64,000 bases of DNA, from positions 1 through 64,000 of the forward strand of contig NZ_JADKZI010000003.1 in assembly GCF_017811815.1 (NCBI RefSeq), in the 5' to 3' direction. The stretch comes from Flavonifractor sp. AGMB03687 (GTDB lineage: Bacteria; Bacillota; Clostridia; Oscillospirales; Oscillospiraceae). The notes under the pieces were generated by a model that was not told where the DNA came from, did not search any database, and saw only the letters and a list, made by a program, of their open reading frames with translations. This document shows positions 7,179 to 15,256 of this stretch, in pieces (position 1 is the stretch's first letter; every line of letters starts with the position of its first letter). The position numbers were made by a program, and so were the translations under genes.

Positions 7179-9604
7179 TATACCTTGGTCATATACTGGG
7201 AGGCCGATTTCAGCATCAGCTTCTTGGTGCCCACGCTGTCGAAGGCGATCTCCACCAGGGCGTCGCCCCCCATGGGGGTCACCTTGGTGATGAGGCCCTG
7301 ACCGAAGGCCTTGTGACGCACCATGTCGCCCATGCGGAATCCTCCGCCGGCGGGGGCAGCCTGTCCCTCAGCCGAGGGGGCAGAGGCCGCCGGGGCGGAA
7401 TGGCCCAGAGAGAAGCCGGGGTCGAAGAGGCGGCGCACCGGGGCGGTCTTGCGGGCGGGCCGCTCTCCCTCACCCCGCTCGCCATAGGGCAGACGGCCGG
7501 ACTTCTCCACCAGCTCCGGCGGGATCTCGCCCAGGAAGCGGGAGGGGCGGTTGGAGTTGGTGCGGCCGAAGAGCATGCGCTGGGAGGCGCAGGTCATATA
7601 CAGCTTCTCCTTGGCACGGGTCATGGCCACATAGCACAGGCGGCGCTCCTCCTCCATCTCCTCCGGCTCGCCGATGGCCCGGATGCCGGGGAAGATGCCC
7701 TCTTCCACGCCCACCACAAAGACCACCGGGAACTCCAGGCCCTTGGCGGAGTGCATGGTCATCATCACCGCGCAGTCCTCGCTGGGGTCGTGGCTGTCAA
7801 TGTCGGTGTACAGGGCAATCTCATCCAGGAAGCCGGACAGGGAGGTCTCCTCCACTGCGTTGTCCAGATAGTTCTGGATGGAGGTGGCCAGCTCCTTTAC
7901 GTTCTCCAGGCGGGTGCGGTCCTCTACCGTCTTCTTCTGCTCCAGCATAACGGCGTAGCCGGTACGGGCCACTACCTCTTCATAAAACTCGGGCAGCGGC
8001 AGCTCCCGGGACAGCTTGCGCAGATCGTCCATCAGTTCGGTGAACTGGCCCAGCTTGGGAGCCGCCTTCTGCAGCTCCGGCCAGTCCCTGGCGTGGCTGA
8101 TCACGTCCCACAGGGAGCGACCCTCCGCCTGAGCGATGCTCTGGGCCCGGTCCACGGTGGTGGCGCCGATGCCCCGGGGCGGGTTGTTGATAATGCGGGA
8201 GAGGCGCAGATCGTCGCCAGGATTGTTCACGGCGCTCAGATAGGCCAGCATGTCCTTGACCTCAGCGCGGTCAAAGAAGCGGATGCCGCCGATGATGCGG
8301 TAGGGGATGCCGTTGCGCTTGAAGGCTTGCTCAATCTGGTTGGACTGGGCGTTCATGCGGTAGAGCACCGCGTGGTCCTTCCAGCTGCGCCCGGCGGAAT
8401 AGCCCGCCAGGATCTGGGCCGCCACATACTGGGCCTCGTCGTGCTCGTTCATGGCGGTGTAGCACTGGACCTTGTCCCCCTCCTCGTGCTGGGTCCACAG
8501 TTCCTTGCCCTTGCGGCCCTCGTTGTTCTTGATGACCGCGTTGGAAGCCTCCAGAATGTTCTTGGTGGAGCGATAGTTCTGCTCCAGCCGGATCACCCGG
8601 GCCCCCTTGTACTGGTTTTCAAAGGAGAGGATGTTCTCGATGGTGGCGCCCCGGAAGCGGTAGATGGACTGATCGTCGTCACCCACCACACAGATGTTCT
8701 CATAGCCCCCCGCCAGGGTGGCGGCCAGCTGATACTGCAGGTTGTTGGTGTCCTGATACTCGTCGATGAGGACGTAGCGGAACTTCTTCTGGTAGTAGGT
8801 CCGCACCTCCTCAAACTGCTGAAGCAGGCGCACGGTGTCCAGAATGATGTCGTCGAAGTCCAGGGCGTTGGCCTCCTTCAGCCGCCGCTCGTACTCCACA
8901 TAGATCTTGGCGATCTTCACCAGGCGGAAGTCTCCCGCCTTCTCGCACTGGGCCAGATAGTCCGCCCCCGACTGCATGGCGTCCTTGGCCCGGGACAGGT
9001 AGCCCAGCACCGTGCGGGCGGAGAAGGTCTTGTCGTCCAGATTAAAGTCCTTCACAATGTCCTTAATGACCCGCTCGGAGTCGGCGGTGTCATAGATGGT
9101 GAAGGAGCTGGTGAAACCCAGCCGGTCGATGTCCCGCCGCAGGATGCGTACGCAGGCGGAGTGGAAGGTGGAGGCCCACACGTCATTGGCGGCGGGGCCC
9201 AGCATCCGCTCCAGCCGCTCCTTCAGCTCGCCGGCGGCCTTGTTGGTAAACGTGATAGCCAGAATGGACCAGGGCACCGCCGGGTCCAGGCGGCACAGCC
9301 GCTCCTGCTCACTCTTTTTCTCCGGGTCGGGGTTGGCCACGTAGTTTTCCAGGAAGGCCAGATCCTCCGGCGTGACCCAGGCGGGCACCTCGTCGGAATC
9401 CGCCCCCCGGCCGTACTTCATCAGGTTGGCAATGCGGTGGATGAGCACCGTGGTCTTTCCGCTGCCCGCGCCCGCCAGCAGCAGCAGGGGGCCTTCAGTG
9501 GCCAGGGCGGCCTTCCGCTGCTCCGGATTCAGATTGCCGAACTCCAGCTCAATGGCGGCCCGCCGGGCTTTACAAAAGCGCAGTTCCTCTTGGGTGTTCA
9601 ACAT
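7178..9604 (-). CDS. pcrA: ATP-dependent DNA helicase PcrA/UvrD
   Basis: 808 residues. Superfamily 1A helicase motifs appear in order: Q-motif NLNPEQRKAA (about 24-33), Walker A AGAGSGKTT (44-52), motif II IDEYQDTNN, motif III VVGDDDQSIYRFRGA, motif V GLEFPVVFVVG and motif VI CYVAMTRAKEKL. The C-terminus has the PcrA-specific domain with KAFGQGLITKV, which binds RNA polymerase in Bacillus. It unwinds 3'-to-5' and acts in nucleotide excision repair, removal of replication-transcription conflicts and plasmid replication. The N-terminus is about 20 residues longer than in Bacillus PcrA. AAGGGAG lies 12 bases before the ATG. Confidence 0.95.
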   Translation of the reverse strand: MLNTQEELRFCKARRAAIELEFGNLNPEQRKAALATEGPLLLLAGAGSGKTTVLIHRIANLMKYGRGADSDEVPAWVTPEDLAFLENYVANPDPEKKSEQERLCRLDPAVPWSILAITFTNKAAGELKERLERMLGPAANDVWASTFHSACVRILRRDIDRLGFTSSFTIYDTADSERVIKDIVKDFNLDDKTFSARTVLGYLSRAKDAMQSGADYLAQCEKAGDFRLVKIAKIYVEYERRLKEANALDFDDIILDTVRLLQQFEEVRTYYQKKFRYVLIDEYQDTNNLQYQLAATLAGGYENICVVGDDDQSIYRFRGATIENILSFENQYKGARVIRLEQNYRSTKNILEASNAVIKNNEGRKGKELWTQHEEGDKVQCYTAMNEHDEAQYVAAQILAGYSAGRSWKDHAVLYRMNAQSNQIEQAFKRNGIPYRIIGGIRFFDRAEVKDMLAYLSAVNNPGDDLRLSRIINNPPRGIGATTVDRAQSIAQAEGRSLWDVISHARDWPELQKAAPKLGQFTELMDDLRKLSRELPLPEFYEEVVARTGYAVMLEQKKTVEDRTRLENVKELATSIQNYLDNAVEETSLSGFLDEIALYTDIDSHDPSEDCAVMMTMHSAKGLEFPVVFVVGVEEGIFPGIRAIGEPEEMEEERRLCYVAMTRAKEKLYMTCASQRMLFGRTNSNRPSRFLGEIPPELVEKSGRLPYGERGEGERPARKTAPVRRLFDPGFSLGHSAPAASAPSAEGQAAPAGGGFRMGDMVRHKAFGQGLITKVTPMGGDALVEIAFDSVGTKKLMLKSASQYMTKV

Positions 9605-9624
9605 AGGTTCTCATTTCTCCCTTG

Positions 9625-9702
9625 GCAATGGGAGAGCCGCCCACAGGTGGACGGCTCCCTTTCTGGTATCCTTATTGTATCGAAAAGCGGCGGCAAGGTC
9701 AA
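9625..9702 (-). promoter_or_regulatory. pcrA promoter and structured 5' leader
   Basis: TTGACC at 9702-9697, 17 bp, then TACAAT at 9679-9674. The resulting leader of about 60 nt folds into a long imperfect hairpin around 9630-9660 (GAGCCG/CGGCTC arms) that ends just before the ribosome binding site. It is not followed by a U-run, so it is not an obvious terminator. Confidence 0.6.
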
Positions 9703-9781
9703 CCACCGGGAGGGGATTCTTTTTGCCCCTCCTGTGCTCTTTAAAGTGCTACAACTTCATAGTGCAAAAGCCGCCGGGATG

Positions 9782-9790
9782 TGCTATAAT
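9782..9790 (+). promoter_or_regulatory. Extended -10 promoter of the GNAT-symporter pair
   Basis: TGCTATAAT (TG at 9782, hexamer 9785-9790) is a consensus extended -10, 36 bp before the chosen ATG. No good -35 is present. Confidence 0.55.
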
Positions 9791-9825
9791 GTGCCACGCA
9801 TGCAGATGTGAGAGGAGTGAGCGCC

Positions 9826-10386
9826 ATGCGCCGTTTTGTTTTTCGCTCCCCCAGACTGGTCTTTCTTGCCGCTGATCCCGCCCTGGCCGACGCGGCAGCC
9901 GCCTTTTATCGCCGCAACCGGGAGGCCTTCGCCCCCTTTGACCCCATCCAGCCGGAGGAGTTCTTTACCACGGAGGGACAGGAGGAACGGCTCACCTGGG
10001 ATCTGGAGCAGGCCGAAGCGGGCCGCAGCTTCCGTTTCCTGCTGGTCCAGCCCCGGCACCCCGGCAAAATCATCGGACTGGCAGGCCTTAACGAGATCAT
10101 CGGCGGCGCCTTCCACTCCTGCTTTATCTCCTATAAAATCGACCATACCCTGTGGGGCAGGGGCTACGGCTCCGAGGCTATCGATGCCCTGACCCAGTGG
10201 GGCTTCCGCAACCTGGGGCTCCACCGGGTGGAGGCCAATATCATGCCCCGCAACCTGGCCTCCCGCCGGGCGGCGGCCAAGGCCGGTTTTGAGGAGGAGG
10301 GACTGGCCAGGCGCTACCTGAAGATCAACGGCGTCTGGGAGGATCATCTGCACATGGTGCGCAGAAACGACGAGGAGGATCTCTGA
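9826..10386 (+). CDS. GNAT N-acetyltransferase, RimJ/RimL type
   Basis: 186 residues. The GNAT fold is shown by the acetyl-CoA binding signature LWGRGYGSEAIDAL (about 114-127), the strand-helix NLGLHRVEANIMPRNLASRR and AAAKAGFEEEG. Such enzymes acetylate protein N-termini (for example ribosomal proteins) or small amines; this target is unknown. ATG 9826 is preferred because AGAGGAG ends eight bases before it; a GTG at 9808 would put that site inside the gene. Its stop is immediately followed by the symporter ATG with no gap. Confidence 0.85.
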   Translation: MRRFVFRSPRLVFLAADPALADAAAAFYRRNREAFAPFDPIQPEEFFTTEGQEERLTWDLEQAEAGRSFRFLLVQPRHPGKIIGLAGLNEIIGGAFHSCFISYKIDHTLWGRGYGSEAIDALTQWGFRNLGLHRVEANIMPRNLASRRAAAKAGFEEEGLARRYLKINGVWEDHLHMVRRNDEEDL

Positions 10387-11703
10387 ATGGAACACAACAA
10401 ATCCGGCGGTAAATTTACCAGCTCGCTGGGCTTCGTGCTGGCGGCGGTAGGCTCCGCCGTAGGTATGGGCAACATCTGGCTCTTCCCCTACCGAGTGGGA
10501 CAGTACGGCGGCGGCGCCTTTCTGATTCCCTATTTTATTTTCGTGGCCCTGTTCAGCTACGTGGGTCTGTCCGGCGAGTTCGCCCTGGGCCGGCTCACCG
10601 GCACCGGCGCCATGGGCTCCCTGGACTACGTGCTCAAGTCCCGGGGCAAGAAGGGCGGCAAGCTGTTGGGCATCATCCCCCTGCTGGGCGTGCTGGGCAT
10701 CGCCATCGGCTACTCCGTAGTGGTGGGCTGGGTGCTACGCTACACCGCCGGCTCCATCACCGGCTCCATCCTGGCCGGCGACTCCCAGAGCTTCTTTGAC
10801 GCTCTGGCCGTGAACTTCGGCTCCATCCCCTGGCATCTGGCAGCGGTGGCCCTGACGGTGGTCATCCTGATCTTCGGCGTGGCCGCCGGCATCGAGAAGC
10901 TGAGCAAATTCATGATGCCCGCCTTCTTTATTCTGTTTCTCATCATCGCCGTCCGGGTGGCTTTCCTGCCCGGCGCGGTGGAGGGCTACCTCTACCTGCT
11001 CCAACCCGACTGGAGCTACCTGCTCAAGCCGGAGACCTGGGTCATGGCCATGGGGCAGGCCTTCTTCTCCCTGTCCATCAACGGCGCGGGCATGCTGATC
11101 TACGGCAGCTATATGAAGAAGAGCGAGAGCATCCTGCGCCACGCGGGCACCACCGCTCTGCTGGACACGCTGGCCGCTCTGCTAGCGGGCTTCGCCATCA
11201 TCCCCGCCGTCTTTGCCTTCGGCATCGACCCCACCAGCGGCCCGTCCCTCATGTTCGTCACTCTTCCCCAGGTGTTCCAGCAGATGCCCGGCGGACAGAT
11301 TTTCGCCTTCCTGTTTTTCCTGTCGGTGTTCTTCGCGGGCATCACCTCCCTGATGAACATGCTGGAGGCCTGCGGCGAGGCCCTCAGCTCCACCGTCAAG
11401 TTGTCCCGCCGCACCGCCACCCTGATCATGGGCGTGGTGGCCTTTGTGCCCGGCCTGTTCCTGGAGTCCCTGGCCGGTATGGGCAGCTGGATGGATCTCA
11501 TCACCATCTATGTGTCCCCCTTCGGCGCCCTGCTGGTGGCTGTTTGCATCTACTTTGTTCTGCGCATGGACACCATCAAGGACGAGCTGGCTCTGGGCGG
11601 CAACGGCCGGCCCGGCAAGTTCTTCACCGTCACCGCCCGGTTCTATGTACTGGTGGCGGCGGCCGTTTGGGTGCTGGGCATCTACTACGGCGGCATCGGC
11701 TGA
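10387..11703 (+). CDS. Sodium-dependent amino-acid symporter, NSS/SNF family
   Basis: 438 residues and about 11 membrane segments, as in bacterial NSS transporters such as MhsT and TnaT. TM1 carries the unwound sodium and substrate site in GFVLAAVGSAVGMGNIWLFP (residues 16-35). A further family hallmark is GQAFFSLSINGAGMLIYGSY in TM6. It imports a neutral or aromatic amino acid with sodium. It begins directly after the GNAT stop codon, so it relies on coupling or on an upstream site inside the GNAT gene. Confidence 0.9.
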   Translation: MEHNKSGGKFTSSLGFVLAAVGSAVGMGNIWLFPYRVGQYGGGAFLIPYFIFVALFSYVGLSGEFALGRLTGTGAMGSLDYVLKSRGKKGGKLLGIIPLLGVLGIAIGYSVVVGWVLRYTAGSITGSILAGDSQSFFDALAVNFGSIPWHLAAVALTVVILIFGVAAGIEKLSKFMMPAFFILFLIIAVRVAFLPGAVEGYLYLLQPDWSYLLKPETWVMAMGQAFFSLSINGAGMLIYGSYMKKSESILRHAGTTALLDTLAALLAGFAIIPAVFAFGIDPTSGPSLMFVTLPQVFQQMPGGQIFAFLFFLSVFFAGITSLMNMLEACGEALSSTVKLSRRTATLIMGVVAFVPGLFLESLAGMGSWMDLITIYVSPFGALLVAVCIYFVLRMDTIKDELALGGNGRPGKFFTVTARFYVLVAAAVWVLGIYYGGIG

Positions 11704-11712
11704 TTTTCCTGC

Positions 11713-11750
11713 AAAAGGCAGGTCCGGTTCTTTCCCGGACCTGCCTTTTT
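11713..11750. terminator. Bidirectional terminator
   Basis: 15-bp stem, arms 11713-11727 and 11736-11750, with an A-run on the left and five T on the right. It can stop both the symporter transcript and the convergent spoIIR transcript. Confidence 0.9.
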
Positions 11751-12381
11751 ATGTGCCGCTGAGCCAGTGCTGGAATTCCTCCCACAGCTCGATGGCCTTG
11801 AATTTGACCACATAGCCCTGGTCCTCTCCGGTAATGAGAGACACCTGATCCTGAGAAAAGCCGCCGCTGAGGGCCGTCTGGGCGGCGGTCTCACTAACCG
11901 AGCCCAGACACAGGGGCGGGAACACCACGCACCACCAGTTCTGACCGCCTCCCTCGCCGATGACCACCCGCAGGGCGGTGTAGTTGCCGGCGGGCAGGGC
12001 AAAGTCTGTGTACTCCTTGGTGGGAAACCAGTAGTTGTCCTCCAGCGAAACCGTCACCGGATACCGGTACCCCTCCTCCGCCACCTGGTCGGCGGCGGCA
12101 GCGGCCAGGTCGGCCAGATGGTCTGTCAGGGTCTCCCTGGTCTCCTCCAGGGTGGCACCCGGCACGAAATACTCCGAGGCCTCCCCCAGCACCCGGTCCC
12201 GCACCTTCAGCTTCAGGGCCTGGTCGGTCTCCGAGTCTGAGTTGGCCAGTACATGCAGCCGGATCACCTGGTCGGAGAGGGCCGCCTGACTTCGGTCCAG
12301 CCACACCCCGGCCAGGGCGGCAATGGCCACCCCCAGCAGGAGGGCCAGCTCCCACCGGCGCAGGGTCTTGCTCTGTGTCAT
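11749..12381 (-). CDS. spoIIR: Stage II sporulation protein R
   Basis: 210 residues with one N-terminal membrane anchor or signal (about 11-27). Diagnostic SpoIIR motifs follow: IRLHVLANSDSETDQALK (about 40-57), LKVRDRVL and the Trp/Cys-rich NWWCVVFPPLC (about 148-158). SpoIIR is made in the forespore and secreted to activate SpoIIGA, which processes pro-sigma-E in the mother cell. This is direct evidence for an endospore-forming lineage. The only plausible ribosome binding site, GGTGAT six bases before ATG, lies in the right arm of the hairpin behind ispE. Confidence 0.93.
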   Translation of the reverse strand: MTQSKTLRRWELALLLGVAIAALAGVWLDRSQAALSDQVIRLHVLANSDSETDQALKLKVRDRVLGEASEYFVPGATLEETRETLTDHLADLAAAAADQVAEEGYRYPVTVSLEDNYWFPTKEYTDFALPAGNYTALRVVIGEGGGQNWWCVVFPPLCLGSVSETAAQTALSGGFSQDQVSLITGEDQGYVVKFKAIELWEEFQHWLSGT

Positions 12382-12441
12382 AAAAAATCACCGTCCACAA
12401 TGGTTTGGCTCCATTGTGGACGGTGTTTGGTTCTTTTATAC
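12382..12441 (-). promoter_or_regulatory. ispE terminator overlapping a candidate forespore promoter for spoIIR
   Basis: A perfect 14-bp stem (arms 12424-12411 and 12403-12390, loop of seven) is followed leftward by six U that touch the spoIIR ATG. GTATA at 12441-12437 overlaps the ispE stop codon. After 15 bp comes GTCCACAATG (12421-12412), close to the sigma-F/G -10 pattern GGnnAnAnTn. A start about seven bases on would leave out the 5' arm of the hairpin. The terminator is seen directly; the promoter is inferred. Confidence 0.55.
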
Positions 12442-13317
12442 CTGCTCCAGCAGATTTCCCATGCTCTCCGCCAGGAAGGTCTCCGGATACTGCTCCTTCA
12501 GCGCCGTCCAGGCACCCTGGGCCGCTTCCCGCTGGATGAACAGGCCGAATACCGTGGGGCCGGTGCCGCTCATGGAGGCCCCCAGTGCTCCATGTTGGAT
12601 CATCACGTTCTTGATGGCGTCGATCTCCTGAGCCCGGCGGGCCGGGAGGGCATCCTCAAAGACGTTGTACATCCGCCGGGCCACGCCGGGCAGATCGCCG
12701 CTCTCCAGGGCGGCCAGCAGGCCGGCGGTGTCGGGCCGCCGGCGGATGCGGCAGCCGTCCAGGCTGCGGAACAGCTCCGGTGTGGACACCGAAAAGGCGG
12801 GCTTGCACAGCACCACCAGGCAGTCGGGCAGAGGGGGCAGGTCAGTGAGGATCTCCCCCCGCCCCTCCGCCAGGGCGGTGCCGCCCCGGACGCAGTAGGG
12901 CACGTCGGAACCCACCAGGGCCCCGATCTCCTCCAGCCGCTCCCCGGGCAGTCCCAGGTCCAGCAGCTTGTTCAGCCCCCGGAGTACGGCAGCAGCGTCG
13001 GCACTGCCCCCCGCCAGCCCGGCGCACACCGGGATGGTCTTCTCCAGGTCGATGGACAGCCCGCCGGCGTCCACTCCCGTGGCCTCGCACAGCCGCAGGG
13101 CGGCGGCGGCAGCCAGGTTGCTCTCGTTGGCTGGCAAAAAGCCCAGATTGCTCCCCATATGCAGGGGCTGTCCGGTGCCGATCTCCAGACGGATGGCGTC
13201 GGTCAGGTTCACGGTCTGCATCACCATGCGCATGTCATGGTAGCCGTCAGGCCGCTTTCCCAGCACATCCAGGGACAGATTCAGTTTGGCATAGGCCTTG
13301 ACCTCCAGGACCGCCAT
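12436..13317 (-). CDS. ispE: 4-diphosphocytidyl-2-C-methyl-D-erythritol kinase
   Basis: 293 residues, GHMP-kinase fold. The N-terminus KAYAKLNLSLDVLGKRPDGYHD (shown here as overlapping motifs KAYAKLNLSLDVLG and KRPDGYHD) is typical of IspE, and the ATP loop PVCAGLAGGSADAAAVLRGL lies at about 91-110. It phosphorylates CDP-methylerythritol in the MEP route to isoprenoids, so this organism makes isoprenoids by the non-mevalonate pathway. The start lies 12 bp behind the DUF1015 gene. It closes the operon that begins with the Lrp gene. Confidence 0.93.
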   Translation of the reverse strand: MAVLEVKAYAKLNLSLDVLGKRPDGYHDMRMVMQTVNLTDAIRLEIGTGQPLHMGSNLGFLPANESNLAAAAALRLCEATGVDAGGLSIDLEKTIPVCAGLAGGSADAAAVLRGLNKLLDLGLPGERLEEIGALVGSDVPYCVRGGTALAEGRGEILTDLPPLPDCLVVLCKPAFSVSTPELFRSLDGCRIRRRPDTAGLLAALESGDLPGVARRMYNVFEDALPARRAQEIDAIKNVMIQHGALGASMSGTGPTVFGLFIQREAAQGAWTALKEQYPETFLAESMGNLLEQV

Positions 13318-13328
13318 GGGACCCCTCC

Positions 13329-14612
13329 TTATCGGATCTTGCGTGCCTCCAGGTAGAAGCGCTTGTCATGGGCCTCGCCCATGGAGAAGGTCTTGCGGGG
13401 CAGCGCGCCGTCGTGGATCACCGTGGGGAAGAGCTGGTCCTTCCCCATGGCAGGCAGCAGGAAGGCCAGATTCCCCGGCCGGGCTGCCAGCGCGCGGGCC
13501 ACGTCCGCCCCGTGGATGTAGTCGATGCGTCCGCCGTGCTCCTTCACATAGGCGTCCAGGAAGGGCTGGAGGGTACCCACCTCCAGCTGGGCGGTGGGAT
13601 GGGGCACCGTCACGGCTCCCTGCCCGTCGGCGGAAAGGTAGCGCAGGACATGGCCGTCCCCCTCGCCCCGGAAGGCGTCGGGGAAGGCCCTCAGCAGAGC
13701 CTCCACTACCTGCTCCGGCTCCACGCCGAAGAGCACCCGGTGGATGGCCTCAAACTCCATGGCCGGGTCGTGGAGGTTCACCAGTTCGCACAGGGCAAAG
13801 CGGGCGGGCAGGCTGTCCCAGTGCTCCTTGGGGGTCAGCTTCTTCTGCCGCTCGTAGCACTCCTTGGCGGTGGCCAGGGAGTGGTTGCCGTCGCCCACGG
13901 CGAAGGCCATCACGTTGTCCGAGCCGTATTTGGCGCGGAAGGCATCAGGCTGGGCCAGGGCGGACAGGGCGTCGGCCACCAGGGCCATGCTCTCCTCGTC
14001 CAGCAGCCAGCCGGCAATGTGTCCGCCCCGCTCCATCAGATCAAAGTCATAGACCTTCTGCATCTTGTCCTTGCGGGCAGCCAGAGGCTCGATCACCGTC
14101 TTGCCGGGATCGTCGGCCAGCAGCATCACGTGGGGCAGCTCCAGGGGGGCGTTCTTGCGCACCGCCACCCGGGGCGGGATGCGGGACATGACCGTCCCCT
14201 CGGTGGCACGCACAGCGGCGCCGGAGCCCGGCTCATAGTCATACTGCTCCAGATCCACCATGCCCACCAGGCCCCGGCGCACCTTCAGGTTGTCCAGCCG
14301 TCGCTCCACATAGATGAGGGCGTTGGGGTACTCCTCAAAGCGCTCCTCCCGCAGGTAGCGGGTCATGGTGTTGTTCACATCCATGATGTCGGTCTCCACA
14401 TTGGGGCCGTCCAGGCAGCTCTCCGGCAGGATGAGCCGCAGAGATGAGGGGGCGGAGCCCACATACTCCTCCACCCGCTGCCAGTAATCCGGCTGGGAGG
14501 TATACTGATCGCAGGCTACCACCGACCACTTGCGGTATTCGCAGTCCCGGGGCAGCAGGATATCCGCCGGTCGAAAGGCCAGATCGTCAAATTGCCGCAG
14601 CATATCGCTCAC
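13329..14612 (-). CDS. DUF1015 family protein
   Basis: 427 residues, full length for DUF1015. The N-terminus FRPADILLPRDCEYRKWSVV (about 12-31) and the central GDGNHSLATAKECYERQK (about 237-254) match the family; the latter is the usual DGxHR-like motif with small changes. The family has no settled function. The motif resembles the ParB/sulfiredoxin-like fold, in which some members transfer phosphate, including an archaeal serine kinase. Its place between thrH and ispE, in an operon with an aminotransferase, makes a role in serine, phosphoserine or threonine metabolism possible. That is a guess from context. Confidence 0.85.
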   Translation of the reverse strand: MSDMLRQFDDLAFRPADILLPRDCEYRKWSVVACDQYTSQPDYWQRVEEYVGSAPSSLRLILPESCLDGPNVETDIMDVNNTMTRYLREERFEEYPNALIYVERRLDNLKVRRGLVGMVDLEQYDYEPGSGAAVRATEGTVMSRIPPRVAVRKNAPLELPHVMLLADDPGKTVIEPLAARKDKMQKVYDFDLMERGGHIAGWLLDEESMALVADALSALAQPDAFRAKYGSDNVMAFAVGDGNHSLATAKECYERQKKLTPKEHWDSLPARFALCELVNLHDPAMEFEAIHRVLFGVEPEQVVEALLRAFPDAFRGEGDGHVLRYLSADGQGAVTVPHPTAQLEVGTLQPFLDAYVKEHGGRIDYIHGADVARALAARPGNLAFLLPAMGKDQLFPTVIHDGALPRKTFSMGEAHDKRFYLEARKIR

Positions 14613-14641
14613 TCTTTTCAGGCATGAAGTTGGGGATGCGC

Positions 14642-15244
14642 TTAGTCCATCGCCTTGCGGATGGCGGCCAGCAGGTCGCCGAACTCCTCATAGGCGGGCA
14701 GTTCCGGGTGGTCGGCCTTGATCTGGGCGGTGCTCTTAAACAGGAAGCCCGCCTTGCTGGCCTGGATCATGCCCAGGTCGTTGAAGCTGTCCCCGGCGGC
14801 AATGGTGTCATAGCCGATGGACTGAAGGGCCTTTACCGTGGTCAGCTTGGACTGGGGGCAGCGCATCTTGAAACCGGTGATGGTTCCGTCGTCGGCCACC
14901 TCCAGGGTGTTGCAGAACAGGGTGGGCCAGCCCAGCTTCTTCATCAGGGGCTGGGCAAACTGCTCAAAGGTATCGCTGAGGATGATCACCTGGCTGAAAG
15001 AGCGCAGCTCGTCCAGAAATTCCTTGGCCCCGGGCAGGGGATCGATGCCCGCGATGGTCTGCTGGATCTCCTTCAGGCCCAGGCCGTGCTCCTTCAGGAT
15101 GCCCAGGCGGAAATTCATCAGCTTGTTGTAATCAGGCTCATCCCGGGTGGTGCGCTTCAGCTCCGGGATGCCGGTGGCTTCTGCAAAGGCGATCCAGATC
15201 TCAGGGACCAGGACGCCCTCCATGTCCAGACAGGTGATGTACAT
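14642..15244 (-). CDS. thrH: ThrH-type phosphoserine phosphatase / homoserine phosphotransferase
   Basis: 200 residues. HAD motif I appears as CLDMEGVLVPEIW (residues 5-17), where the usual DxDGT is DMEGV as in Pseudomonas ThrH. Motif II is VIILSDTFEQF (about 85-95), and GDSFNDLGMIQASKAGF is motif IV. ThrH dephosphorylates phosphoserine and can move the phosphate to homoserine, linking serine and threonine biosynthesis. It sits 12 bp behind the aminotransferase and 29 bp ahead of the DUF1015 gene, within one operon. Confidence 0.85.
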   Translation of the reverse strand: MYITCLDMEGVLVPEIWIAFAEATGIPELKRTTRDEPDYNKLMNFRLGILKEHGLGLKEIQQTIAGIDPLPGAKEFLDELRSFSQVIILSDTFEQFAQPLMKKLGWPTLFCNTLEVADDGTITGFKMRCPQSKLTTVKALQSIGYDTIAAGDSFNDLGMIQASKAGFLFKSTAQIKADHPELPAYEEFGDLLAAIRKAMD

Positions 15245-15256
15245 ATCCTCTCCTCC

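Noticed and set aside
7313-9811. 832-codon open frame antisense to pcrA
   Set aside because: High GC with third-position bias leaves long antisense frames. The product is Gly/His/Val-rich without motifs, and pcrA is certain on the other strand.
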